Assembly: GCA_002469805.1 (NCBI GenBank)
Contig: DKNW01000034.1
Span: forward strand, 3,946 to 13,932
Length of the DNA stretch: 9,987 nt
DNA from: Rhodobiaceae bacterium UBA7378
GTDB lineage: Bacteria > Pseudomonadota > Alphaproteobacteria > RS24
Reading direction: 5' to 3'
Shown: positions 1 to 6,408 of the stretch, in pieces
Layout: each line of letters starts with the position of its first letter
Position numbering within the stretch: position 1 is the stretch's first letter
The notes under the pieces: generated by a model
The model's database searches: none
What the model saw: the letters and a program-made list of their open reading frames with translations, nothing else
Told to the model about the DNA's origin: nothing
Position numbers and translations under genes: made by a program

Positions 1-1388
1 TCCTCAAACCCATGCTCGCCCCACTCGCGGCCATTGCCCGACTGCTTGTACCCGCCAAACGGCGCGTGCAAATCGGTCGAGGCACCGTTCAGATGCACAT
101 TACCTGTGCGCAGCTGCGAGGCCACATCGCGTGCGTGGTCGATATCGCCAGACTGCACATAACCCGACAGGCCATAAACCGTGTCATTGGCAATCTCGAT
201 AGCTTCTTCTTCGGTTTCGTATTTCAGGATCGACAAAACCGGTCCAAACACTTCTTCGCGGGCGATGGTCATATCGTTCGTGACATTGGCGAAAACCGTT
301 GGCTTGACGTAGTAGCCAGCGTTAAGGCCATCAGGCTTGCCAGGTCCGCCGGTGACAAGCTCTGTGCCTTCATCGATAGCTTTTTCGATAAGACCTTGGA
401 TTTTTTCGAATTGCACTTCCGAAACAACTGGCCCGATTGTGGTGCCGTCGGCCAAAGGATCGCCAACTTTTACCTGCTCGGCAGCCGCTTTGGCAATTTC
501 GACAACTTCGTCATGGCGCGAAGAAGGCACTAGCATGCGGGTCGGCGCATTACATGACTGCCCTGAATTCATGAAGCAGCTTTGTACGCCTTGCGCGACA
601 GCTTTGTTGAAGTCGGCATCGTCAAGAATGATGTTGGCGGATTTGCCACCCAATTCCTGTGCCACGCGTTTTACCGTATCGGCTGAAGATTTCGCGACCA
701 TAACACCGGCGCGCGTTGAGCCGGTAAACGACATCATATCGATATCAGGGTGGCGCGACATTGCGTCACCGACATTGGGTCCATCGCCATTTACCAGATT
801 AAAGACACCGGCGGGAACGCCAGCATCGTCTAGAATTTCGGTCCACAGTGCTGCATTGAGCGGTGCCACTTCGGACGGCTTCAAAATCATGGTACAACCA
901 GCGGCCAGCGCAGGTGCAACTTTACACGCGATCTGGTTAATCGGCCAATTCCATGGCGTGATAAGCCCGCAGACACCGACCGGCTCTTTGGCTATCAGCG
1001 TGCCATTGTGCTCCTTCTTAAATTCGTAATTTTCTAGAACTTTACGCGCCGTTGTCACGTGCGCGATGCCCATAGCGGCTTGAGCTGCCTTCGATAGCCA
1101 GATAGGTGCGCCCATTTCGCTGGTAATAGTTTCAGCAACCTCGTCCATGCGTTTTTGGTAGGCAGCGACAATCGCATCCAGCAATTCAAGGCGTTCTTGA
1201 ACACTTGTGCGCGAGAAGCTCGGAAAGGCTTTTTTGGCAGCAGCGACCGCTTTGTTAACATCTTCTTCATTGCCCATCATGATCTGGCCAATGACCTGCT
1301 CATTGGCTGGATTGATCACGTCGAATGGTTTTGGGTCAACTGGATCAACCCATGCCCCGTCTATGTAAAATTTCAGGCAGCTATCCAT
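1..1388 (-). CDS. Aldehyde dehydrogenase family protein (3' end cut off by window)
   Basis: NAD(P)-dependent oxidation of an aldehyde to a carboxylic acid in the cytoplasm; the substrate cannot be read from the sequence. The frame opens at the ATG complementary to 1386-1388 (MDSCLKFYIDGAWVDPVDPK) and stays open for 462 codons to the left edge, ending in GGYKQSGNGREWGEHGFE, so only about the last 15-20 residues of a usual ~480-residue enzyme are missing. All hallmarks are present: oxyanion-hole Asn147 in TPWNWP, the nucleotide-binding turn SFTGSTRAG, general base Glu245 in QELGGKS, catalytic Cys279 in NSGQSCNAPTR, and Glu379 in REEVFGP. The 34-residue Glu-to-Cys spacing is the classic one. The start is backed by an AGGGAG ribosome-binding site 6 nt upstream. 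It lies 96 bp downstream of the acyltransferase on the same strand, so read-through or its own promoter are both possible. Confidence 0.95.
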   Translation of the reverse strand, partial: MDSCLKFYIDGAWVDPVDPKPFDVINPANEQVIGQIMMGNEEDVNKAVAAAKKAFPSFSRTSVQERLELLDAIVAAYQKRMDEVAETITSEMGAPIWLSKAAQAAMGIAHVTTARKVLENYEFKKEHNGTLIAKEPVGVCGLITPWNWPINQIACKVAPALAAGCTMILKPSEVAPLNAALWTEILDDAGVPAGVFNLVNGDGPNVGDAMSRHPDIDMMSFTGSTRAGVMVAKSSADTVKRVAQELGGKSANIILDDADFNKAVAQGVQSCFMNSGQSCNAPTRMLVPSSRHDEVVEIAKAAAEQVKVGDPLADGTTIGPVVSEVQFEKIQGLIEKAIDEGTELVTGGPGKPDGLNAGYYVKPTVFANVTNDMTIAREEVFGPVLSILKYETEEEAIEIANDTVYGLSGYVQSGDIDHARDVASQLRTGNVHLNGASTDLHAPFGGYKQSGNGREWGEHGFE

Positions 1389-1484
1389 AACTTTCTCCCT
1401 CAAGTTTTGTGTGGCCTTATGAAAGCAGATTTAAGGCACCAATCAAGCGCAAAATGACGCTGATCCCCCGAAAATTTGCCGCCA

Positions 1485-2333
1485 CTAGGCCTTATTCAAA
1501 TGTCCTTCAACATCGCTATTTAACTGCCCAGCCAGCGCGTGCGTGTGCTGTTGTAACACGCGCGCTAAATTCGCCGGCGGCAGATGCCGCTCAAGGTCAA
1601 AAAAATCAAGTGGCTCGCCCACCACCACATCGAGCTTCGAGCCGACGCGCCGGCGCACCTCGCGAAATATCAGTGCCACCCGTAATGCATAACTCACATG
1701 GCTCGCCATCTGAAATGAACGACTGTTCTGACCATCAAAATATACCGGCACCACGCTGGCTCTTGTCCGCCGGATGAGCTGGCCAACAAGCGGTGCCCAA
1801 TCTTCGTCCAGCGCCTCACGCGCAAACATTTTCGGTGTTGTCGAAACAGCACCGGCAGGAAACACGATCAGCGAGCCGCCCTCGCTTAAATGCTCTCTGG
1901 CAGTTTTACGTGATGCCAAATTGGTGCGTATTGCTTCCGGTGTAGGCTCGAAATCAACCGGCAACACATAATCATCAAGCTCGGGCGCACGACACAAAAC
2001 CGAGTTGATTAGGATTTTGAAATCGCCGCGTGTGCGAGCCGCAAGCAGACAGATAACAATCCCATCCAGAACACCATAAGGGTGGTTCGCAACAAAAATC
2101 AGCGGTCCGTCCGCAGGAATTCTTTCAAATGGCGTGCCATGCCAGTTCACTTGTAACTGCAGTCGGTCGACAGCCTGATCAAAAAACTGATGATCAGGCA
2201 AGGCTTCGCGTTGATACTCACGATACAAGCGTTTGAGGTAAGGTTGGCCGGTAAGTAATTCGACACAACGTATGCCTAGTTTCCGCGCAAGCGGATCTTC
2301 CGGTGACGCATAACTAAACTCGTCTATTCGCAT
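1485..2333 (-). CDS. Lysophospholipid acyltransferase (PlsC-like) family protein
   Basis: 282 residues, probably a membrane-associated transfer of an acyl chain to a lysophospholipid or a related glycerol- or amino-lipid acceptor. The acyltransferase blocks are in order: block I NHPYGVLDG at residues 83-91 (His84 and Asp90 as the catalytic pair), block III around FPAGAVST at 158-165, and block IV VVPVYFDGQNS at 194-204. His and Asp are separated by five residues rather than the four of textbook HX4D. From memory this matches the NHPxGxxDG subgroup found in hemolysin- and ornithine-lipid-associated acyltransferases. No clear transmembrane helix is visible, so attachment is probably peripheral. 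The start ATG is preceded by a modest AGGG about 10 nt upstream. A possible promoter lies at 2381-2410. The acceptor is unknown. Confidence 0.88.
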   Translation of the reverse strand: MRIDEFSYASPEDPLARKLGIRCVELLTGQPYLKRLYREYQREALPDHQFFDQAVDRLQLQVNWHGTPFERIPADGPLIFVANHPYGVLDGIVICLLAARTRGDFKILINSVLCRAPELDDYVLPVDFEPTPEAIRTNLASRKTAREHLSEGGSLIVFPAGAVSTTPKMFAREALDEDWAPLVGQLIRRTRASVVPVYFDGQNSRSFQMASHVSYALRVALIFREVRRRVGSKLDVVVGEPLDFFDLERHLPPANLARVLQQHTHALAGQLNSDVEGHLNKA

Positions 2334-2380
2334 CGATAAACCCTAACAAGTTTCAAACACTCACAGTACCTAGTCGTAAA

Positions 2381-2410
2381 TTTATAACACTGGCATGCAA
2401 TTGTTTTCCA
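2381..2410 (-). promoter_or_regulatory. Possible sigma70-type promoter of the acyltransferase gene
   Basis: On the minus strand TGGAAA (2410-2405) is followed after 18 bp by TATAAA (2386-2381). This would start transcription about 40 nt before the acyltransferase ATG. A short interrupted dyad, TTCC-N5-GGAA at 2406-2418, overlaps the -35 element. The -10 is good (5 of 6 to consensus), the -35 weak (4 of 6). This is inference from sequence only. Confidence 0.3.
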
Positions 2411-2475
2411 GACCGGAATCAGCATTTGAATAGTGTCGGATAATTTTCCTAACTTTGAGATGCATTGCAGCGGTT

Positions 2476-2530
2476 CCGAAAGTTTAACGACGAAAAAACG
2501 CAATGCGTCGGCGTAATATTAAACTTTCGG
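2476..2530. repeat. Perfect 12-bp inverted repeat with nested palindromes
   Basis: CCGAAAGTTTAA at 2476-2487 is mirrored exactly by TTAAACTTTCGG at 2519-2530, with a 31-nt spacer. Inside the spacer are CGACG (2488-2492) facing CGTCG (2506-2510), and the odd palindrome ACGCA-A-TGCGT (2498-2508). It lies in the 347-bp gap between two minus-strand genes and encloses the ATG of a small plus-strand frame. No T-run follows on either strand, so it is not a standard terminator. A regulatory site or RNA hairpin is plausible. I recognise no known element. Confidence 0.7.
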
Positions 2531-2661
2531 TTTTTGCGATCATTTCCCTGTCATGGTCCCTTGAATCGCAAGGAGCTGCGGCGGTCCAAACGCCCTCGGA
2601 TCGTCGCGGCAGCCACTGCTCCCAGAGCAGCTCAAAAAGCTGCCCCGACAAAATGACGTAA
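2503..2661 (+). CDS. Possible small secreted peptide (52 residues), uncertain
   Basis: A plus-strand frame in an otherwise gene-free gap. It translates to a basic start (MRRRNIK), a hydrophobic stretch (LSVFAIISLSWSL), then ESQGAAA followed by VQTPSDRRGSHCSQSS and a Cys near the end. That is the layout of a Sec signal peptide with an A-x-A-type cleavage site near residue 27, leaving a mature part of about 25 residues with two cysteines. Points against it: no visible Shine-Dalgarno, the start codon sits in the loop of an inverted repeat, and the second half overlaps a strong hairpin (2603-2649). A terminator-like hairpin with five T's follows 18 nt after the stop, which supports a plus-strand transcript. 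I do not recognise any family, and it could be chance. Confidence 0.25.
   Translation: MRRRNIKLSVFAIISLSWSLESQGAAAVQTPSDRRGSHCSQSSSKSCPDKMT
2603..2649. other. Strong branched hairpin in the intergenic gap
   Basis: An outer stem pairs 2603-2613 with 2639-2649 (10 of 11 pairs, one C-C mismatch at 2607/2645). An inner hairpin pairs CTGCTC (2616-2621) with GAGCAG (2625-2630) over a 3-nt loop. A competing 6-bp hairpin, GCAGCT (2627-2632) with AGCTGC (2638-2643), shares bases with both. On the minus strand it lies about 33 nt past the stop of the DsbA-like gene, so it may protect or end that mRNA, although no U-run follows it there. Confidence 0.5.
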
Positions 2662-2678
2662 TTCAGGCGATATTTTTG

Positions 2679-2698
2679 GCGTTAAACCAACGCTTTTT
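2679..2698 (+). terminator. Weak rho-independent-terminator-like hairpin, plus strand
   Basis: GCGTT (2679-2683), a 5-nt loop AAACC, AACGC (2689-2693), then TTTTT (2694-2698). The polarity fits only a plus-strand transcript, and no annotated long gene lies upstream on that strand, only the 52-codon frame. The stem is short (5 bp) and the element overlaps the stop codon of the minus-strand DsbA-like gene, so coincidence is possible. Confidence 0.3.
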
Positions 2699-3974
2699 GA
2701 ATTTCATGCGCGAGCAACCAGATCCGGTCACGCCCCCAGCAGGAAAATACTTCTTTGCCTTTTTCGTCCAGCAACCGGTAGCTCGGCACACCCCACAAGC
2801 CAGACGCCATCATTTGCAGTCGGTTTTCTTCAACCGGGCCTTCCCAGTCAGTATTGTCGATAACTTCGCTCGCGCGCGCCCAGTCGAGACCTGCGCGTTC
2901 AACAACCATTTTAATGCCTTGGTCACTGCCGACATCGATACCTTCAGCCCACGCCATTTGGCAAAAGGCGAGCAATAAATCGCCGCCTTTGCCTTCAGCA
3001 TCTGCCATGGCAAAAAGCGAATAGCAGCGCCGGACCGGCTCGCCCACCGGATCAAAAATATGACCGAAAGGAACCCCGATACGATCCGCTTCGCGCTTCG
3101 TGTCTCTGGCGATGTAGCGCCCTTTAATTGAAGGCACGGGCAAGTTTCGCATAACCATGGGCAAGACCGGTCGTACGACTAAGTCAATCGGGTAGTGATG
3201 GGGCAAGTCTAAGGTTTCCGGCATTGACACATAGCTATAAGGGCTACGGATTGAGGGGTAAAACTCAAGCGTCAAACGCCGTTGCGCAGGCTGCGACATG
3301 AAAGCGGGGCGCTGTTGAAATTCAGTCACTTGCCGGTGGCCGCTTCGACGCAGGCCAGCCTGTGTGAGGCGTTCTTCCAGATAGGGCAGACGGTCGATGC
3401 CCCAATACCACTCGCCAGCATAGTAAATTGTGCCGCCCAAATAATGCCCATACGACTCGCGCTCGCGCTTGCCGATATCTTTTTGTTCAGCCGCCAGCGT
3501 TTCGCTGACCAGAGGTAGCTTGGCGAGTGCATGCGAATCACCCGTCCAAAGTGCTTCGCCAATTTTGGTAGCGGCTGAAATTTTATTGCCGGTCGCGGCC
3601 AAGGCGCGCTCTGCCAGATGGCTGATATCGCGGTCAGGCTGGCTTCCTGGATCGTCAAATTGCAAATTATGAAACGGCGCAATTTTGGCCGCATCGCGCC
3701 GTGAATAACCTTCCAGTGCTTTGCGCTCCGGCGCGGCATCATCTGCAGGCGGTGGCACGAGGCGCATCTGCAAGTCGATGTCATAGCTGCCCTGAACACG
3801 CGTTAGCGCTTGGGCGAGCAGATGGCTATAAGGGTCATCAATCTGATGGAAATAAATAACGCGATGCGAGCTGCCTGTGGCACGCCGCCGCAATTCATGC
3901 GCACCGCGTTTGATTTTCTGCAAACGACGACCGGTAAAAATAGCTGTGATGTAAGGACGAAGACGCGATAGCAT
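2682..3974 (-). CDS. Tandem DsbA-like / 2-hydroxychromene-2-carboxylate isomerase-like protein
   Basis: 430 residues with two thioredoxin-fold (DsbA/GST-kappa type) domains in a row. Domain 1 (about residues 39-203) starts VIYFHQIDDPYSH and ends YWGIDRLPYLEERL. Domain 2 (about 234-428) starts LEFYPSIRSPYSY and ends GVPSYRLLDEKGKEVFSCWGRDRIW. The SPYSY entry motif, the cis-Pro loop GVPSY and the terminal WGxDR are typical of glutathione-dependent HCCA isomerases. Neither domain has a CxxC, so a disulfide oxidoreductase role is unlikely. An isomerase or glutathione-transferase-like role in aromatic breakdown is the best guess. Single-domain members are about 200 residues, so this is a fusion or duplication. 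The chosen ATG has AAGAGG 5 nt upstream. The frame is open to a TTG at 4028 and an ATG at 4004, both with weaker sites. It is divergent from the photolyase block, 118 bp away. Confidence 0.82.
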   Translation of the reverse strand: MLSRLRPYITAIFTGRRLQKIKRGAHELRRRATGSSHRVIYFHQIDDPYSHLLAQALTRVQGSYDIDLQMRLVPPPADDAAPERKALEGYSRRDAAKIAPFHNLQFDDPGSQPDRDISHLAERALAATGNKISAATKIGEALWTGDSHALAKLPLVSETLAAEQKDIGKRERESYGHYLGGTIYYAGEWYWGIDRLPYLEERLTQAGLRRSGHRQVTEFQQRPAFMSQPAQRRLTLEFYPSIRSPYSYVSMPETLDLPHHYPIDLVVRPVLPMVMRNLPVPSIKGRYIARDTKREADRIGVPFGHIFDPVGEPVRRCYSLFAMADAEGKGGDLLLAFCQMAWAEGIDVGSDQGIKMVVERAGLDWARASEVIDNTDWEGPVEENRLQMMASGLWGVPSYRLLDEKGKEVFSCWGRDRIWLLAHEIQKALV

Positions 3975-4058
3975 AAGAACCTCTTTTGATCTGTCGCGTA
4001 GCATGGTTAAGCCTAAAGAGGAAGTCAATATAACGCAGATAAATAGCTACGCACCGGT

Positions 4059-4088
4059 TTGACGGCCCTGCCTATCGACCCATTTCAT
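4059..4088 (+). promoter_or_regulatory. Possible promoter of the photolyase operon
   Basis: TTGACG (4059-4064) is followed after 18 bp by TTTCAT (4083-4088), the only reasonable sigma70-like pair in the 118-bp divergent gap (3975-4092). Transcription would begin almost at the ATG at 4093, which matches the lack of a Shine-Dalgarno before the DUF2256 gene and would make the mRNA leaderless. The -10 match is poor (4 of 6), so this is tentative. Confidence 0.25.
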
Positions 4089-4092
4089 ACAC

Positions 4093-4242
4093 ATGAAAAT
4101 GCGTAAAAAATCTGATCTACCAAGCAAAAATTGCGCGACTTGCGGGCGTCCGTTCGCATGGCGCAAGAAGTGGGCGCGCGACTGGGATCAGGTTTTATAT
4201 TGCTCGCAGCGGTGTAAAACGACATTGAAGGCAAGCCCGTAA
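4093..4242 (+). CDS. DUF2256 domain-containing small zinc-ribbon-like protein
   Basis: 49 residues, starting MKMRKKSDLPSKNCATCGRP and ending in KASP. Four cysteines form CxxC (Cys14, Cys17) and CxxxC (Cys37, Cys41), a likely zinc site, around a Trp-rich basic core (FAWRKKWARDWDQV). This pattern is the DUF2256 family, which is commonly encoded next to cryptochromes and photolyases, as here. Its stop TAA shares its last A with the ATG of the photolyase gene (TAATG), which implies translational coupling and matched dosage. No Shine-Dalgarno precedes either Met1 or Met3, so it may be read from a leaderless or very short leader. Function is unknown. Small size, zinc-like motif and linkage suggest a nucleic-acid-binding or photolyase-partner role, but that is inference. 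Confidence 0.88.
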   Translation: MKMRKKSDLPSKNCATCGRPFAWRKKWARDWDQVLYCSQRCKTTLKASP

Positions 4243-5759
4243 TGAAAAATGCTGTGCTGATCTTGGGCGATCAATTAAGTTTTTCGCTTTCCAGCCTCGC
4301 GGCTGCTGGTCCCGACGCCGAAATTTTTATGGCCGAAATTGCCGATGAAGCCAGCTATGTCCGGCACCACAAGCAGAAAATCGTGCTGGTGTTTTCAGCC
4401 ATGCGCCACTTCGCTCAGACCCTCGAAGAGCAAGGGCGTAAGGTGCACTATTTCACCTATGGCGCGCATGCGGGTTTGCAGGCGATGACCGATGTGCTCG
4501 ACCATATTTGCACGCATCACAAGCCACACCAGATTTTCGTGACCGAACCGGCAGAATATCGTTTGCGCGATATGATGCAGGGCTGGCCTGCGCCAACGGG
4601 CACATCGCTGGAGATGGAGCCCGACACCCGTTTCATCGCAACCCATGGTGAGTTCACCAGTTGGGCCGACGGGCGCAAAACCCTGCGCATGGAATATTTC
4701 TACCGGGACATGCGCCGAAAGACCGGCATCCTCATGGTCGGCGGCAAACCATATGGCGACCAATGGAATTTCGATGCCGAAAACCGTAAGAAACTTCCGG
4801 CCAAACACGTTGTCCCGCCACGACCGCGCCATGAACCCGATAACGTGACCCGCGCCGTCATCAGCTTAGTCGATACACATTTTTCTAATCATTTCGGCAC
4901 AACAGATAGCTTTGGATGGCCGGTCACCCACGCGCAAGCCGAAGCCGATTTCAGCTATTTTCTTGACGCATGTTTGCCGAATTATGGCGACTTTCAAGAT
5001 GCCATGAAAGACGGGGAAGCGTTCATATATCACAGCCTTGTCGGGGCCAGCCTCAATCTGGGCTTGCTGGACCCGCTGGAAGTGTGCCGCGCGGCGGAAG
5101 CCCGCCTGCATGACGATAAAGCACCGGTCAATGCAGTCGAAGGCTTCATCCGCCAGATACTTGGCTGGCGCGAATTCATCCGCGGCGTTTACTGGCTGAA
5201 AATGCCCGACTATGGTGACACAAATTATTTTGAGCACGCGCGCGACCTGCCAGATTTTTATTACACCGGCGAAACCCGCATGGCCTGCCTGCGCGCTGCG
5301 ATCGAGGCGACGCATGAACATGCCTATGCGCACCATATTCAACGCTTGATGATCACCGGAAACTTTGCCCTGCTCGCCGGTATCTCGCCGGCGGCCGTTA
5401 ACCAATGGTATCTGGAAGTTTATGCCGACGCCTACGAATGGGTGCAACTGCCCAACACACATGGCATGGCGCTTTTTGCCGATGGCGGTGTGGTCGGTTC
5501 AAAGCCCTATGCCGCTTCGGGGGCGTATATAAACCGCATGTCGGATTACTGCAAAACCTGCGCGTTCAAGGTTAAGGAGCCGACCGGCGATACAGCCTGC
5601 CCGTTCAATTATCTGTACTGGGACTTCATGATGCGCCATCGCGACAAGCTGGGCGGCAACCCCCGTATGGGCATGGTTTACCGCACCTTGGACAAAATGG
5701 ATGATACGCGCCGGCAGGCATGCCGCGACAGTGCCGCAAAATTTCTGGAGACACTTTAA
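4242..5759 (+). CDS. Cryptochrome/photolyase family protein, FeS-BCP type (PhrB/CryB-like)
   Basis: 505 residues, the length of bacterial iron-sulfur photolyases and cryptochromes. These use FAD, a 6,7-dimethyl-8-ribityllumazine antenna and a 4Fe-4S cluster. Agrobacterium PhrB, a (6-4) photolyase, is the reference. The N-terminal Rossmann-like antenna domain begins NAVLILGDQLSFSL; the helical FAD domain fills the C-terminal two-thirds. Cluster cysteines are Cys349, Cys437, Cys440 (YCKTC) and Cys453 (TACPFN), one residue off PhrB 350/438/441/454. His364-His365 in AYAHHIQRLMITGNFALL include the repair histidine, and Trp389-Tyr390 (NQWY) match the PhrB electron-transfer pair. So it should be an active (6-4) photolyase or a light-sensing cryptochrome; sequence alone does not separate these. 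It overlaps the DUF2256 gene by one base and is followed 12 nt later by the 96-residue gene. Confidence 0.96.
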   Translation: MKNAVLILGDQLSFSLSSLAAAGPDAEIFMAEIADEASYVRHHKQKIVLVFSAMRHFAQTLEEQGRKVHYFTYGAHAGLQAMTDVLDHICTHHKPHQIFVTEPAEYRLRDMMQGWPAPTGTSLEMEPDTRFIATHGEFTSWADGRKTLRMEYFYRDMRRKTGILMVGGKPYGDQWNFDAENRKKLPAKHVVPPRPRHEPDNVTRAVISLVDTHFSNHFGTTDSFGWPVTHAQAEADFSYFLDACLPNYGDFQDAMKDGEAFIYHSLVGASLNLGLLDPLEVCRAAEARLHDDKAPVNAVEGFIRQILGWREFIRGVYWLKMPDYGDTNYFEHARDLPDFYYTGETRMACLRAAIEATHEHAYAHHIQRLMITGNFALLAGISPAAVNQWYLEVYADAYEWVQLPNTHGMALFADGGVVGSKPYAASGAYINRMSDYCKTCAFKVKEPTGDTACPFNYLYWDFMMRHRDKLGGNPRMGMVYRTLDKMDDTRRQACRDSAAKFLETL

Positions 5760-5771
5760 AAGAGGTTGTAG

Positions 5772-6062
5772 ATGACCCCCACCCCTACTTCACCCCCCAC
5801 TTCGAACTCGGCCCCAACCCCGACATTGCCTATCGAGGCATTGAGCCTGACGATCGAAAGCTATGTTGCATGTACAAAATGTGCGGCGGAGCTGGCTGAT
5901 ATTGAGCCGAAGCAATCGCTCCAAGATTACGCCCAAATCGATGTTGGCTTTACCCGCTGGGGTATCCAAGTTTGGTGTCGACGTCATCGGGCCAATATTG
6001 TTCATATTGATTTTGGCGGCGCACAGTTGCCCGCTGATTTTCGCCGTCTGGAAACAAGCTAG
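5772..6062 (+). CDS. Conserved-looking hypothetical protein with Cys/His (zinc-knuckle-like) motif
   Basis: 96 residues. The first 20 are Thr/Pro/Ser-rich and probably disordered (MTPTPTSPPTSNSAPTPTLP). The rest carries CTKC (Cys34, Cys37) and WCRRH (Cys69, His72), a CxxC...CxxH pattern able to bind one zinc, followed by NIVHIDFGG. The segment GFTRWGIQVWCRRHRANIVHID resembles small hypothetical proteins I have seen in proteobacteria, but I cannot name a family. It starts 12 nt after the photolyase stop, with AGAGG 6 nt before the ATG, so it is almost surely co-transcribed. Cytoplasmic: no signal peptide or membrane segment. A role linked to the photolyase is inferred only from position. Confidence 0.75.
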   Translation: MTPTPTSPPTSNSAPTPTLPIEALSLTIESYVACTKCAAELADIEPKQSLQDYAQIDVGFTRWGIQVWCRRHRANIVHIDFGGAQLPADFRRLETS

Positions 6063-6081
6063 CACCAAAGGAGATTTAATC

Positions 6082-6408
6082 ATGGCGCGCCCGCTTCCTT
6101 TCACTGCCATAACTGACACCGCCGAAAAATTCGACATTGACTTCCCGTTGCACCCGTCGACCGAAGCGCCAATGCGTATCCATCAGCTTTTGGGGGACTT
6201 GCTGGAGACGGTCAGCCGCGAAGTGCGCCGAGACCCAATGGCTAATGGCGATGTGCTGCAAGCGCTTGCCATGGCCCTCGCGGTGCGGGCCCGCATGATT
6301 TCAAGCGACCCCGAAATGACAACAGGATTAGCAAGCGACTTGCTTGTTGCGGCGATCGAGGGCGTTCTGGCGGCTGATGTTAGCTCACCGCCGACCGGTC
6401 AAGCCTGA
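6082..6408 (+). CDS. Hypothetical protein, last gene of the photolyase block
   Basis: 108 residues (MARPLPFTAITDTAEKFDID ... SSPPTGQA), mostly helical in character: RIHQLLGDLLETVSREV, then DVLQALAMALAVRARMI and TTGLASDLLVAAIEGVLAAD. I do not recognise the family. No cysteine, signal peptide or obvious transmembrane span. The start is fixed by a strong AAAGGAGA ending 7 nt before the ATG; the same frame is open further upstream to 5863, but that would overlap the 96-residue gene. It lies 19 nt after that gene and ends 18 nt before the stop of the convergent dehydrogenase, with no terminator visible between. The long amphipathic helices would suit a small helical bundle or dimer; this is inference. 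Confidence 0.75.
   Translation: MARPLPFTAITDTAEKFDIDFPLHPSTEAPMRIHQLLGDLLETVSREVRRDPMANGDVLQALAMALAVRARMISSDPEMTTGLASDLLVAAIEGVLAADVSSPPTGQA

Noticed and set aside
12..1029. Plus-strand open frames across the left 1 kb
   Set aside because: They are antisense shadows of the aldehyde dehydrogenase, whose minus-strand frame shows every catalytic motif.
1414..1437. GCCTTA-N12-TAAGGC as a terminator between the acyltransferase and aldehyde dehydrogenase genes
   Set aside because: Only 6 AT-rich pairs with a 12-nt loop and no T-run on the minus strand. The rest of the 96-bp gap shows only the ribosome-binding site.
3987..4011. TGATCT-N15-TAAG as an RpoE/ECF photooxidative-stress promoter before the photolyase block
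   Set aside because: Spacing is shorter than I recall for such promoters, the match is partial, and it overlaps the 5' part of the divergent gene. Not strong enough to call.
3975..4028. TTG (4028) or ATG (4004) as start of the DsbA-like protein
   Set aside because: Both lack a well-spaced ribosome-binding site, while the ATG at 3974 has AAGAGG 5 nt upstream and begins a normal-looking N-terminus.
4395..5462. Long minus-strand frames inside the photolyase gene
   Set aside because: No recognisable domains and no ribosome-binding sites; they mirror the photolyase frame.
5863..6081. N-terminal extension of the 108-residue protein
   Set aside because: The extension overlaps the 96-residue gene in another frame, and the ATG at 6082 has a strong AAAGGAGA.
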